From Mimachlamys varia (taxonomy: Eukaryota; Mollusca; Bivalvia; Pectinida; Pectinidae): a DNA stretch of 64,000 nucleotides. Under the pieces are notes generated by a model. The model was not told the DNA's origin. It was given only the letters and a program-made list of their open reading frames with translations, and ran no database searches. The first letter of the stretch is position 1. Each line of letters begins with the position of its first letter. Below are positions 13,101 to 22,289 of the stretch, in pieces. Where the stretch lies: contig OX392532.1 in the NCBI GenBank assembly GCA_947623455.1, positions 23,658,792 to 23,722,791 of the forward strand, written 5' to 3'. Made by a program: the position numbers and the translations under genes.

Positions 13101-16100
13101 GGTTTTTGAAACGAAAAAGCTGGCATAAACTTTCCTCAGATCTTGACGCAGTAGAGAGAACTTTACGGAGCGGCGCGGAGATTAAGATATAATTTTAATC
13201 AGATTGGGATTTAATTGTTTATACCATTTAAAAAAAATACCGACACACTTACAGCCAAAACTCGTCAACAGCATCCATCGGGTGATACACAGTAGTACTA
13301 TTCTTTTCTGGTGCCATCCCCAAAGAGGTCAAGTTCTGAAAATATCAGTTTTTCAATGTTATAGATGGCATTTTGCATAAAATATGTAAAAAATCATAAT
13401 GGCAAATTTATGAAATAGCGATTTATTATTTTGTAAACAAAGACGTAGGTCTACCCTTAAAGTTAACGGTTTAATTATTGATATATGAGAGGTACCGTTG
13501 ACTTATCACTTTGGCGTACACCTTGATATGTTTTATACGCCTTTTAATGTCTCAATTACTTTATGATAGTGCATTGCACTTTCACTTTGTACATTGATGA
13601 TGCAGGTATACCACAGGTTTAAAGTTATCCCCTGAACAGGAATTGTTGGTAAAATTCGCATTATCTTGTGTATTAAATAATTGAACTGGAGGTCAATGCG
13701 AACGTGACAACGACAGTGCACTGCATTTCGACTGTTGGTGATACGAGGCTACAACAAGTTTCGTTATGGTATTTTCAATGGTTTTAGAAGTAATCGACCG
13801 GACAAAATTATTGGAAACTAGAGAATGTCTGTAAAACATGATTGCCCTGATAGCATTTGAAATGTGTTGATGATTTTCAGCCAATTAGAACTTATTTTCT
13901 TTTTTTTTGTGTTAGTTTAACCAACCCAGATGTACATACCAATTTTTATTAAAATCGGACATGATCTGAATTCTGACTAACCAGAGTCCACCATTTGGCG
14001 GCCATTTTGAATCATAGCATTAAGCATTTGTATGCCCCCGCCATGAAATGGGGGACTTAAAGTCTTACCCAGCTGGGGCGGGGACATTTATGCCTCACAG
14101 ACAGTTCTAGTTGCTTCATTTAAAATGAGGACTGTTATTTTATCATCCCTTTTATCAAGTTTCAATGAGATCAATCAAACAGAACAAAAGTTATTACTGC
14201 ATATAACTTCAGCCAATCAGAGGTTGTGGCGGCCATCTTGGATGCTTAATCCTTGACAAAAGGAAGGTTCAGAAATTACATCAAACTTATTATGTATGCA
14301 AAGTTTGGTGAGAATCACAATGGTTGTTGCAGACATTAGCTGGTTAACTACCACGGGACGAGACGCGAAGGGCATGGGTAACACTATATGCCCGTCCCAC
14401 CATTTCATGGCGGGGCATAAAAGCTAACAACCGATATTAGTATCTTCATTTGAAAAGGATATTTAAACAGATACAGAAACTACATTGAAGACACTTTTTA
14501 CATCAACTGGAAAGCGAAGCTATGGTTCTATTATACATGGGTCAGCCCGCAAGTCAAAGTTTCAGACGCTCGATTCGCCATGTTTTAGGTATTTCCGCAC
14601 ATCACCATCCAAAAGCCTCTGCGTTGAAGCAAATGAACCACCACTAGGCGAAACAGAACAGGATTATTTCTACAGTTTGCACTTTGTTAAAATCAAACGT
14701 AGAGAACCCTGCTATTCTGTCTGTATCGGCGTATGACTTAAAAAAGTTTCTGGAAAGCTCAAATCTAGATTTGCAATCAATCGAGATAGCTACAATAGCC
14801 GACATTAACTTCCTCAAATTAATTTTAAGTAACACATTATTATCTACCATCGACCATTTACAGTTAAATACAAAATGTACATGATGATCGCATGTGCTGA
14901 TTTCTGTTAAATACTTGAGAGATTTTATAAATAACGTCTATGAGACGTTAATTTAATACAGTTTCTATGCAGTGCTATAGGTCGTTGATTATTAAAGATT
15001 CAACCAATTTCTTTCACATATGTATATATAGAGCTTACACAACGAGTGGTTGTTGGATATGGAATTTAGATACGAGCTTTATCGAGTTTCTTTTGCAATT
15101 TTAAAAAAATTATTAACGAGAATAAAATAAATTTCATATCAAATAACCACGAGTCGTGTGACCTGTTTCTACCACATTTTCAGTCGGAAACAGTTTGCGA
15201 GAACCATAGACTATCATATGCACTACATGTATCATTTCGAATGTATTCCTGCCAAGTGATGACGACGTCAACAAATGATGACGTAAACTATCAGCAAGTG
15301 ACGTTGTTCTGGTCAAAGCTCATCATGTCAGCCAATCAAAATGCATGAAGAGTTTATTCTATGTGTTGGATAATAGATTGTTATTCAACAGTTGTAACGA
15401 TTATGTGATAATATTCGAAAATGTTTCGCAAATAAGAATTTAATTACGCCGAACCATTGTGGTTGGAATAATATTATCGGGCATTAACAATTCGTATTCC
15501 GTTTATGTACTTTGATACCTTTTACCTGATTTTGATGTATTCTTGTTTTGTGACTGTATACGTTCTGTAGTGTTGTTTTGCCCAAAATGGCCAAGATTGC
15601 CGATGGACCGTCAAATTAGGCAAAAACAGAATAAAACGAAATAAGATAATTAAATTGAAATCAGTCAAACGGACGAGATGTAAAAATGTGTCAACATTAA
15701 AATTCTTAAAATTATACCAAAATACTTGGTTTAAATTGCTAGTTTTTTTGTCATATTGTGTAACATGCAAAACTATCTATGAAACGGGAAATATTCAAAT
15801 ATATCAGTAAAAGTTTGCACGTTTTGTGTTGAACACAAAATTTCAGATATGTGCCTTATTGTTACCTTATAGGATTCTGCTTATTCAATAACACTGATTT
15901 GTGAACACTTATAATAAAGAAATATCGCACAATATGCAAATTATGTTTTTGTTATTGACAAATCAGAACCACATATTTTTAGTACAGAAATCGTTTATAA
16001 AATACAGAATTGAGTTGAAAACAAAGTTGATACTATTCGTGAAAGCAATGCCAATAGCATTATGTCAGGAAAAAACCATCATCACGTTCCAACTGTCAAC

Positions 16101-19100
16101 CTGCATATTTTTTTTATGAAGGTTCGATTTTTGTGAAGCAAATATATAAGCGAAATACCGTGGTGACGTTGTTCCCGGTGCTGTTGTAAAAGGAATTGCT
16201 CTCATTGAGTATGTGAAGGCCTGCCCTAAAGCAAGCCGGTGTGTTCCAATCATTGTCACAGTTCGTCCACGGCAGGACTGCCTTAAATGAGTTCACGAAA
16301 TACTCGAATGACCAGGCAACCAAGATGGCAGAGTTAACAGCACTTATACCATTGATGACTGCTATAGCGATGCCCATTCCTGTAATAAGACAGTATTACA
16401 ATATGAAAATCAGAATAAGCATCAGATAAGGGAGGTTAAATGGTATGGTACACTTTTTGTTGACAACAATATAAATACTCAGATTAGAAATCAAACTTAC
16501 CCCGCAGTAAGGGACAGATGTCCCAAAACCTCCACGGCCCTTTACCAGAATATTGAGACAGCGCTAGCTCTAGGAAGTAGAGCGGAAGTCCACACACCAG
16601 CATCAGGAGAATGTAGGCAATAATAAAAGCACCTTAAAACATAGGATTAGACGAGCAAGACTTTTAGATTCATCTATGAACATATATACGCTAATGTAGT
16701 TAATATTTAAGACAGCATATTTTGGTTTCTTATAAGTGATGTACATGCGATTATTCAATTAGTCCGTATTGAAATGAAACTTGTTACTGATGTGTAACTC
16801 CGTGTAGCAAAGAAGTTTTGTAAAAGTACGAACGTATATATATAATATCTAATTGTCAGGCTTTTACCGTACGTACTAGGAATACATTACCCAACAGGTA
16901 TCGGCTCCTTGTCACAATTCAATGTTTTTAAAATCAAGAGAACCGAGATGCTATCCTTGTTCGACAACAGTCCTGACTTGAATAACATTGAAAACATATG
17001 AAATGACATTATTAGAAGCCATGTTCAGGGACTTGCCAACTAAAAGTATTGAAGGAAATCTAGCATCAGTGGTATGCTCTAAAAAGCTCTTTTTGAAGCA
17101 GTTAACCCATAGTATGCGTTAACGATTTTGTGCAGTAATAAAAGCAAACAAAATATTAATGTCAATCATGTTCAAACTGTCAAAAATTCAATACATGTAG
17201 TTGTTTTAAGAAAGTCTATCGTTTTGATATTTTTCAGTAGAAAAACTGTTTAAACTTGACATTTCTGCAAATCATCATGTTGTATCAATTTCTACATGAG
17301 TCTGTAAAAGTGAGTTGTGCACCGACATTTTAATTTTCGATGTCAACACTGTTTTATGTGAGCTACGGCCCTTAGTGCGAAATGAAAGGTGGCAGATTGG
17401 TCGAGTGGTTACAATGTGGCCTTCAACGCACGCGACCGGGATTCGATCCCCGAAGTCGTCGAATACATGGAACATTCAGTGAACGTGTTTTTCTCCTGCC
17501 AACACAAATCCGACAACCCAGGTGGGGAAATGGGCTGGGTGGCTGTTGTGGCATCTGAGCTGTATCATTAAAGTGAGGTGACACTACGTGCGATGCTGCA
17601 CAAACCACGGTCCCACTACCAACATAATACAATTCATCTCCAGCACACGGTTACATACACACACAGGGAGCTACTTGCCATGTTAAATATGACCAGGTAT
17701 TAGCGCCTGAAAAGGCAGCTCCTGTTCCCAGTCCAATTCAGGTCAAGTATGAGGGCATATTTCGTTTTCGTCCCTAGCATGGCCAATACAGCTGTATGAT
17801 GTTAATCATATTTTGTCATGTTGTGTTTATATTGATAAAGTATAAAGGAGCAATTACTTGTTTGTATTATATTTTTATCTACAGAAGTTAATCTGAAGAT
17901 CATTATCAGATAATGTCTTTAAGATGATTTTTTATTTGTTTCTTGGTCATATAGTTGTTAACAGTAAACTGATAATTTAATTACAAACTGTTCTGTTCAA
18001 ATGACCTTAGTGTTCAATAGGACATAAATAATAATCAAAACAAATTGTTACCGAAGCAAAAAGCGAAAAATCGTATCTGAAAGCTGTCTACGTCGAACGT
18101 TTAGCACCCCGAAAGTTTCGTGATGGTAATTACTTCGTACAGTTAGAGGGAGCATAACGACGAACTGAAAAGTAAGTGCATGCACACTACCTTTTTATAC
18201 ATATTTTATATCTCGAAACTTGTATGTAGAATAAGGTACATGAATACAAATTATGAAGAGACACCAAACTTTAACATTGTAAAGTGATCACTCCTGCCTT
18301 TGTAAAGATTACAAAATTAGGAAACGGTCATTGATGATACATACGGAAAGTATGTAGGCTTTTACTGTTGTTTTATCAGATATTTTATCCCTAACCAGAG
18401 GTAATATAGTATTTGCATATTTGATAAAAGAATATTCGGAAATGTTTCGCAAATATTTGTTTAATAGCTAAATAATGCATATGCTATTGTCTATGGATTT
18501 GTTGACGCTTTGGTATTCAAAGATTGTTTTTAAATATAACATTATTAGCGTGTTCCATTTAGTGGAACGTTCCGGTTGTTCCGGAACGAACCAGACATTC
18601 CGCTAAATGGTACACGCTAATGAACGTCTCATTTGATGGTACCAAGTTGGATCCAATATGGCGGCCAGTGAAAGGTTTTCGGTTCAGATGTTCAATAAAT
18701 TGTAAATATACATAACTTAACCAGTTAGACTGCATTTCATCAGTAAAATATATCACTTCCAACTCCAAGTTGCATCGTAGTGTGTACAATTTGTAAATAA
18801 AAGGGATTACTCGCATTGTTTTGCGGATTTTATGACGGAACCGTTTCGTTATTTTCGGAAAAGTTGTTTCTTTTCCTTTTCGATCATTAGATTTCCACCC
18901 ACAGGAACGGAATTCGGCACGTTCTGTTCCATTTAGCGGACCAGTTCCAAGTTGGCACATCTGGAACGTTCCGATAATGAAACACGCTATATAACTTTAT
19001 CACTGCTTTTTAGCTACTATTGTTTAAATACAAAACTGTTTCTTATCTTCCTTTTCCAGGCAACACTTTATATTTGGTTTTACAAATCAAAATGTATAAT

Positions 19101-21086
19101 TCTATATCTGAGACACATAATGTAATTTAAGAGGCAAATTTTCGGGCCTTTGGGTTACGTGAAATACATACAGATTATTGGCAATCCATCTCTTCTTCTA
19201 CTTATCTTAATGTAGTATATTGCTAGTCCATGTGTGAAAAAATACCAATGTATGGAAATCAATAATTCAATTACGTGTATGCCAAGGCAGATGTCAAGGA
19301 CATGTGATATTTCCTTATCTATTATAAACAAAGCGATCCCAGAGGGATCTTGGCGCCCATCATAGACAATCTTCTTTGTTTTCATAAAAGAATGCATCTT
19401 TTCCCTTTTTTTCTCTTACATGTATTTAATTTTAGTTAAATGAAATATGAGAATCCTTCTGGAGAAAAGTGACAATATAACATAAGAAATGTTATTAGCT
19501 ATATTGTTTGTTCTGATCCGAAGGGCACAACTAGGCACCAAAAGAAAACCGCCATAATTTAACATACATCCTTCCTGTTATCATATGATGCACGGTGGCT
19601 TAGTAGTAGAACTAAGGGTTCGTGATCGAGGGGTTGCAATTTCTAGTCACGACCGCGGCACTTGTGTTGCATCTTTGACCAAATACTTTATATCGTTTGT
19701 TCCAGTTTACTCAGTTGCAAATGAGTATGTGATTTGTAAGTGCTAGAAGTTGTGAAATGGCCGCAACGGTTGTTTGCTCCCAGGGAGTTGAGAACGATAT
19801 TGGCCTATTGCTTATGCCCTATGACCACGGGTAATAATTTGTGAACCGCTTTGAAACGAGCTATTGATTATGATAAAGCGGTACATAAGAACCTTGAATT
19901 GTTATAAGTATTGTCTATAAATAAAGATAAACTATTACCTTGCAAATCAAAGATGGCCACCGGTTGCCCGTATTGTTATATTTGTTTGAAAATAGACCAT
20001 TCATAATAAAGGACCAATGGGAAACCTACATATAGAATTTGAGAATGACACATCTAGTACTTCTCAAGAAATAGCGATAATAAGAATTGTTTAAGGACGG
20101 AAGACGGACCACGGACGCAGGGTGATTTGAATAGCCCACCATCTGATAATGAATGACTAATACATATTGCCAACCACGTTGATAGTATATACCCTTCTGA
20201 ACTTGAAATAAAGTACACAACATACTTTCTACATCAGCTACTTACTTCGATCTTTACTTAAACTATAACCAACATGGACAGTTTACTACTAAGCTATACG
20301 ATAAACGTTACAGTTTCAATTTTCCGATCGTGAACTTTCAATTTCTTGATAGTAACATCCTTGATTCTCCAACTTACATGTCGGTGTTGATTCGCTATTT
20401 TAGGGCTTGCTCTAAATATCGTGATGTTCGTGATCGATATCGACTGCTGACAAACAAACTAACAACACAAGGATTCGACAGATGCAGGTTGATCATAACT
20501 ATCGGCAAGTTTTGCCATCTTAGTCTCATTGAGAAATATTCTGTATCTTTGAGTGATATGAAGATAAACGTTTTGGAGTTTGCTCTTTAGTTCACTTGTT
20601 GTGATCGACAATAAAGACTCGATTCTCATTTTGATTTGATGTTTACTTGAATGTCACAATGATTTATAAGGCGGCTGTCGTCGATGGAGCAGAAGACGGT
20701 TACTCTTCCCAAACACCTGGTCTTATTTTCTTTGCACTTTTACAAGAGTCTTCGTATAAATAATTCTTTTCTTTCACATTTTGCCCCTAGTTAAGTTGAT
20801 TTTGAGTCCGGATTGTGGTTTTGTTAACGCTTCAGTATTCTCTATTTTTTTATTCTTCCGAACAAGACAATACAAAAGGATCTTTCAACGCAAATTATGT
20901 GAATTGATTGATTGCTTACATAGTGTAGTGCTATCAGATACATATATTTTACCTACCTCCACCGTTCCTGTAGGTAAGGTATGGGACCCTCCAGATTTCA
21001 GCCATTCCAATGGAATATCCAAGTAACGCAACAATAAATTCGACTCGAGAAGTCCATTTCACGTCGACAGCACTGGTGTTCACCAT
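3989..21086 (-). CDS. SLC6-family (neurotransmitter:sodium symporter-like) transporter, gene A, 14 exons
   Basis: Joined exons 21086-20957, 16632-16501, 16379-16159, 13335-13253, 12333-12201, 11809-11675, 11496-11393, 9610-9486, 8626-8511, 7956-7825, 6636-6537, 6067-5967, 4732-4565 and 4171-3989 give 1863 bases, 620 residues plus stop, the usual SLC6 length. Every junction is GT/AG and keeps frame. The protein should be a 12-helix plasma-membrane carrier for a small solute, probably an amino acid or related compound. TM1 reads GYSIGMAEIWRVPYL and is followed by YRNGGGAF; EL2 has a cysteine pair and several N-glycosylation sequons. Unusual changes compared with SERT/LeuT are Glu30 for the Na1 Asn, Thr322 for the TM7 Asn, Gly326 for the TM7 chloride Ser, Ser104 for the TM3 gate Tyr and Ala392 for the TM8 Na2 Ser. 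The Arg after the TM1 Trp, the TM2 Tyr, the TM6 Gln and Asp391 are kept. The ATG has a good context (aaaATGG). Substrate is not predictable. Confidence 0.93.
4565..4732 (-). CDS. SLC6 gene A exon 13 (TM12)
   Basis: Residues 505-560, phase 0 on both sides. Reads CLLVVSIFTYNPP, then YPVYARAIGWCFTFASLLPA and GYCVWV, the extracellular loop 6 and TM12 pattern of SLC6 proteins. Acceptor 'ttccacag', donor 'gtacat'. Confidence 0.94.
4907..5712 (+). mobile_element. HINE/pearl-like element with three 128-bp central repeats
   Basis: Begins 'atgtcccccaaa' and ends with its exact inverse 'tttgggggacat'. The last 28 bases (5685-5712) fold into a hairpin because 'atgtccccc' is repeated just before the end. 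The centre holds three copies of a 128-base unit starting at 4987, 5115 and 5243 that contains 'gttgacgaat', 'acggaggttacgacaatg' and 'atttcattgaaatcgg'. Short matching ends, central tandem repeats and a 3' hairpin are the known layout of bivalve pearl elements and Helentron-associated elements. No coding capacity. It lies in intron 12 of gene A. Confidence 0.7.
5848..5930 (-). mobile_element. Penelope-like retroelement, short 3' terminal fragment
   Basis: About 80 bases matching the family 3' end on the minus strand: 'gagaataccgaagcgttaac' on the plus strand, then 'aatcgattaaaccaggggc'. It lies in intron 12 of gene A, just downstream of exon 12. Confidence 0.75.
5967..6067 (-). CDS. SLC6 gene A exon 12 (TM11)
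   Basis: Residues 471-504. Reads THRIDRDVRLMLNRPLPA then IIRLSTAFVMPVFLT, the loop and TM11. Enters in phase 1 after exon 11 and leaves in phase 0. Acceptor 'cttttacag', donor 'gtacgt'. Confidence 0.94.
6537..6636 (-). CDS. SLC6 gene A exon 11 (TM10)
   Basis: Residues 438-471. Reads AGVYMFLLVDWYTGTWSVM then LICMAESIVFAWIYG. The Asp in LVDWY matches the TM10 acidic gate residue that pairs with the TM1 Arg in other SLC6 members. Acceptor 'tataacag', donor 'gtaaat'. Confidence 0.94.
6974..7160. repeat. SINE-like repeat containing a 50-bp inverted repeat
   Basis: Carries the family block 'tttttacgtcctattaacag' and 'catcccggtgtatgcgatac'. At 7043-7150 the piece 'gagcctgtgtatttgagagg' is followed by its inverse 'cctcccaaatacacaggctc', with matching flanks ending in 'atcgcatacccc', so the region folds back on itself. 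It probably arose from two copies in opposite orientation. It lies in intron 10 of gene A. Confidence 0.6.
7432..7503 (+). repeat. SINE-like tail fragment
   Basis: About 70 bases with 'gccgtccttagatgaccc' and 'ggacgtaaaaacaatcaacc', the 3' end of the repeat family seen at 1925-2085. It lies in intron 10 of gene A. Confidence 0.6.
7825..7956 (-). CDS. SLC6 gene A exon 10 (TM8 end to TM9)
   Basis: Residues 394-437, phase 0 both sides. Reads AVMTEPLLMVIEEMFPKML then NNRRIPLLAVVSVVMFCVGL, the loop after TM8 and TM9. Acceptor 'attttacag', donor 'gtagtt'. Confidence 0.94.
8224..8325. mobile_element. Foldback MITE, about 100 bp palindrome
   Basis: 'gacctttgctgacgtcaata' with 'tggtgttatac' is followed after a short centre by 'gtataacaccatattgaccg' and 'aatcaaaggtc'. 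The arms pair over about 30 bases, and the centre contains a second paired set (cgccctctgtc / gacagggggcg). It lies in intron 9 of gene A. Confidence 0.7.
8511..8626 (-). CDS. SLC6 gene A exon 9 (TM8)
   Basis: Residues 355-393. Reads GFSIGFIAFPKALSYFPL then TQLWCVIFYLVLLLPGMDAL. Asp391 lines up with the Na2-site Asp of eukaryotic SLC6 proteins; the following residue, usually Ser, is Ala392. Acceptor 'atttcgtag', donor 'gtaatt'. Confidence 0.94.
9040..9290 (+). mobile_element. tRNA-derived SINE with conserved central domain
   Basis: A tRNA-like head has an A box in 'gtagtgcaatggataacg' and a B box 'ggttcgattcc' at 9097-9107. It is followed by 'gtgggttttctccgggtact' and 'ccggtttcctcccaca', a block I recall from conserved SINE central domains in several animal phyla. 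The end is AT-rich. The tRNA-like part has a body that could fold, but it continues straight into the SINE and is not a free tRNA gene. It lies in intron 8 of gene A, antisense to it. Confidence 0.75.
9486..9610 (-). CDS. SLC6 gene A exon 8 (TM7)
   Basis: Residues 313-355. Reads SSVISTSATLTFGLLNG then LVVFSVLGVMAEEIGVP. The helix aligns well with SLC6 TM7, but the Na1 Asn position is Thr322 and the chloride Ser position is Gly326. Acceptor 'aaattacag', donor 'gtcagt'. Confidence 0.94.
10145..10395 (+). repeat. Unclassified dispersed repeat, copy 1
   Basis: Shares 'cccctagcatcactga', 'aacagctgtatgatgcagtt' and 'gcacctgacccttctgcttc' with copies at 34880-35180 and 40609-40935 (inverted) and 45480-45850 (same orientation). 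It has no reading frame. Several relatives lie in or near the introns of the two SLC6 genes. Confidence 0.65.
10990..11255 (-). repeat. Dispersed repeat unit of about 150 bp (single copies)
   Basis: Holds 'caccaaggggagcctacata', 'tctcaagaaatagcgat' and 'tcaaagatggctgg', which on the opposite strand match the tandem units at 29413-29950. It ends close to exon 7 of gene A. Confidence 0.6.
11393..11496 (-). CDS. SLC6 gene A exon 7 (TM6)
   Basis: Residues 279-313. Reads LWIEASFQTFITLGPGWGG then LMMMGAHNEF. It matches the unwound TM6 segment of SLC6; the Gln of the chloride site is kept and the usual Ser before LGPG is Thr290. Acceptor 'ttttgtag'; the donor 'gtatgt' splits the codon in phase 2, as in gene B. 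Confidence 0.93.
11675..11809 (-). CDS. SLC6 gene A exon 6 (TM5 and loop)
   Basis: Residues 234-278, phase 0 both sides. Reads MLYLTALLPIALIVMIWIRA then LTLPGSTKGMLYFVSADF, with the conserved R-A-x-x-L-P-G turn. Acceptor 'attctgcag', donor 'gtacca'. Confidence 0.94.
12201..12333 (-). CDS. SLC6 gene A exon 5 (TM4)
   Basis: Residues 189-233. Reads YRILRISDGIDYLGTISLVF then VAYLFAVRLLASISIVKSV and ends ESMGK. Acceptor 'ctttgtcag', donor 'gtaatc'. Confidence 0.94.
13027..13207. mobile_element. Long-TIR foldback MITE, degraded copy
   Basis: 'tctgattgaaaaatcatatc' at the left and 'gagattaagatataatttta' plus 'atcagatt' at the right match the ends of the better copy at 40973-41362. It lies in intron 4 of gene A. 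Confidence 0.6.
13253..13335 (-). CDS. SLC6 gene A exon 4 (end of EL2)
   Basis: Residues 162-189. Reads NLTSLGMAPEKNSTTVYHP then MDAVDEFW, with N-glycosylation sequons NLT and NST and the SLC6 D-E-F-W signature before TM4. Acceptor 'tattttcag', donor 'gtaagt'. It is six bases longer than exon 4 of gene B. Confidence 0.93.
14031..14419 (+). mobile_element. HINE-like element without visible central repeats
   Basis: Starts 'tatgcccccgccatgaaatg' and ends in a hairpin (14387-14419) whose right side is 'catttcatggcggggcata', the inverse of the start. The interior has the motif 'ggcggccatcttggatg' also found in other elements here. It lies in intron 3 of gene A. Confidence 0.6.
14420..16158. other. 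Remainder of gene A intron 3
   Basis: About 1.7 kb of AT-rich sequence. Short reading frames occur on both strands, but none shows family motifs, splice-flanked conservation with gene B or repeat ends. I see nothing further in it. Confidence 0.5.
16159..16379 (-). CDS. SLC6 gene A exon 3 (TM3 and EL2)
   Basis: Residues 88-161. Reads MGIAIAVINGISAVNSAI then LVAWSFEYFVNSF and VLPWTNCDNDWNTPAC. The cysteine pair of EL2 is kept. The position of the TM3 gate Tyr is Ser104. Sequons NES, NST and NVT follow. Acceptor 'attacag', donor 'gtattt'. Confidence 0.94.
16501..16632 (-). CDS. SLC6 gene A exon 2 (TM2)
   Basis: Residues 44-88. Reads AFIIAYILLMLVCGLPLYF then LELALSQYSGKGPWRFWDI, the most recognisable SLC6 block. 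The TM2 Tyr of the chloride site is present in IIAY. Phase 1 on both sides. Acceptor 'ttttaag', donor 'gtaagt'. Confidence 0.96.
17389..17640 (+). mobile_element. tRNA-derived SINE
   Basis: The head has an A-box-like 'tggtcgagtggttac' and a B-box-like 'gggattcgatccc', spaced as in a tRNA. The following sequence, 'gtgtttttctcctgccaaca', is not tRNA-like. It lies in intron 1 of gene A. I read it as a retroposon, not a functional tRNA. Confidence 0.65.
18480..18530 (+). mobile_element. Penelope-like retroelement, tiny 3' terminus
   Basis: About 35 recognisable bases, 'ttgttgacgctttggtattc', matching only the last part of the family. It lies in intron 1 of gene A. Confidence 0.5.
18547..18988. 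mobile_element. MITE with about 27-bp terminal inverted repeats
   Basis: Left end 'agcgtgttccatttagtgga' plus 'acgttcc'; the inverse of the right end is 'agcgtgtttcattatcggaa' plus 'cgttcc'. TA flanks both sides if the element is taken to begin gcgtg. Each end also contains a smaller palindrome (ttccggttgttccggaa). A 133-codon frame on the minus strand covers most of it but shows no transposase motif. Confidence 0.7.
19593..19925 (+). mobile_element. tRNA-derived SINE with 'aagcggtacataag' tail
   Basis: Head 'cacggtggcttagtagtaga' with a weak B box, then a body ending in 'aaccgctttgaaacgagcta' and 'gataaagcggtacataagaa'. The paired 'ccgcttt...aaagcgg' tail is a common SINE 3' structure. It lies in intron 1 of gene A. 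Confidence 0.65.
19935..20090 (-). repeat. Single unit of the 150-bp dispersed repeat
   Basis: Contains 'atcaaagatggccaccgg', 'gggaaacctacatatagaat' and 'ctcaagaaatagcgataa', matching on the opposite strand the tandem units at 29413-29950. Confidence 0.6.
20175..20855 (+). mobile_element. Penelope-like retroelement, 5'-truncated 3' part
   Basis: Begins in the RIYPTELEI coding block just after motif C and runs to 'gttaacgcttcagtattctc'. The 20330-20590 frame keeps the N-F-x-F-L-D-S-N-I and R-A-C-S-K-Y-R-D blocks of other copies, with a small in-frame deletion. It ends about 100 bases before exon 1 of gene A. Confidence 0.8.
20957..21086 (-). CDS. SLC6 gene A exon 1 (start, TM1)
   Basis: Residues 1-44. 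MVNTSAVDVKWTSRVEFIVA then LLGYSIGMAEIWRVPYLTYR. The ATG is chosen because it begins the conserved block shared with gene B and upstream frames close. The G-N-V-W-R-F-P-Y motif of SLC6 is replaced by A-E-I-W-R-V-P-Y, so the Na1 Asn is Glu30. Donor 'gtaggt'. The remote distal exon (4.3 kb intron) is supported by the identical layout in gene B. Confidence 0.93.
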
Positions 21087-21779
21087 TTTAAATAAGTAGC
21101 AATATTCCCAAACCAAAATGTTGAAAACAATTGGTAAGCAATTAATTTAAAGCTTTTCTGTGTTTTTTTATCATCAGTATGGTGTAGTAGTCTGTGACAC
21201 ACTTTCAATTAAATGCTTTTTTCCTAAACCTGTTTACTGAAACCTTAAATTAATTTCAGTCATATGATCTCCAAAACTGGTATGAAATACAAAATGTTCT
21301 AACCAAACTGTACGTTACGACAGCATTCCACCCTTTAATATCATCGACAATTTTACTGCAATGTTATATCATGACTGTTTGTGTAATGTCCTGTAACTAT
21401 TGCATAAATCATGTCTAGAACTGTTTTGATTTTAACATATTTATATTGTTCAATAACAATAGGGATTAGGCACAAGTTATTTCAACTTAGAAACGCCTTA
21501 CCCCAACTGTTCCTGTGCTTTATAAAACTGAACTGTGAATTATGTAATGGTTATACACCGCAACGAACAATTTTGCAACATCTTTAAAAATCAATCAACG
21601 AGGCATAACACTATGAAAACGTAAACGGTTTTGACTAAACTGTTAAAGGGACATTGAACCTAATGAAACACATATTACAAAATACATGTTAATGCGAGTT
21701 TCAACACGAGAATGCCAGATGAATATTATATTCAAATACATATGGGAATATTTATAATATTGTATGGATATATCCTCAG

Positions 21780-22022
21780 CAGGGCCCAATTGTTCAAAGG
21801 ATGATAAGCTTAATCACTTTTTAACGACATTTTTCAAACTTTAATAATTTTGTCAATATACAAGTTAAAGTCTTAACATTTTGTATGTTTATTGACACTA
21901 TAAGGTGTTTGGTATCTGCAAAGTTGTAATTAAATCTATGGTTTCATTTTAAATCTAAAGGATAATGAAAAGTTGCACGAATCACTGATTAAGCTAACCA
22001 TCTTTCGAACGACTGGGCCCTG
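21780..22022. mobile_element. MITE with about 36-bp terminal inverted repeats
   Basis: Left end 'cagggcccaattgttcaaag' plus 'gatgataagcttaatc' pairs with the right end 'gattaagctaaccatctttc' plus 'gaacgactgggccctg'. 243 bases, no coding capacity. The CAGGG start suggests an hAT-like group, but I do not see a clean 8-base target duplication. Confidence 0.75.
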
Positions 22023-22289
22023 ATTTGTTCTTTAAAAAGCTTTTAAATATAAAGATACGTTAATGTTCAAAAATATTATTAAAACTTAGCTGTATGCTTA
22101 ACTACTGGAAATGAAATATTTCAACCAATGGTTTTTACTGATAATTAAATATAATTATTGGTTTTATAAGTTCCTGTTGAAACAGTGTTGTAGTTTGTTA
22201 AAGGTAGATAAGAGGAAAATTGCAAACACTTATAAAATATTATGTAGACTTAAGCGTCGCTTTGATTAACATCACCCATACATACAACT

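Noticed and set aside
18559..18960. 133-codon minus-strand frame
   Set aside because: It lies wholly inside a TIR element and shows no transposase or other family motif; it looks like a chance frame.
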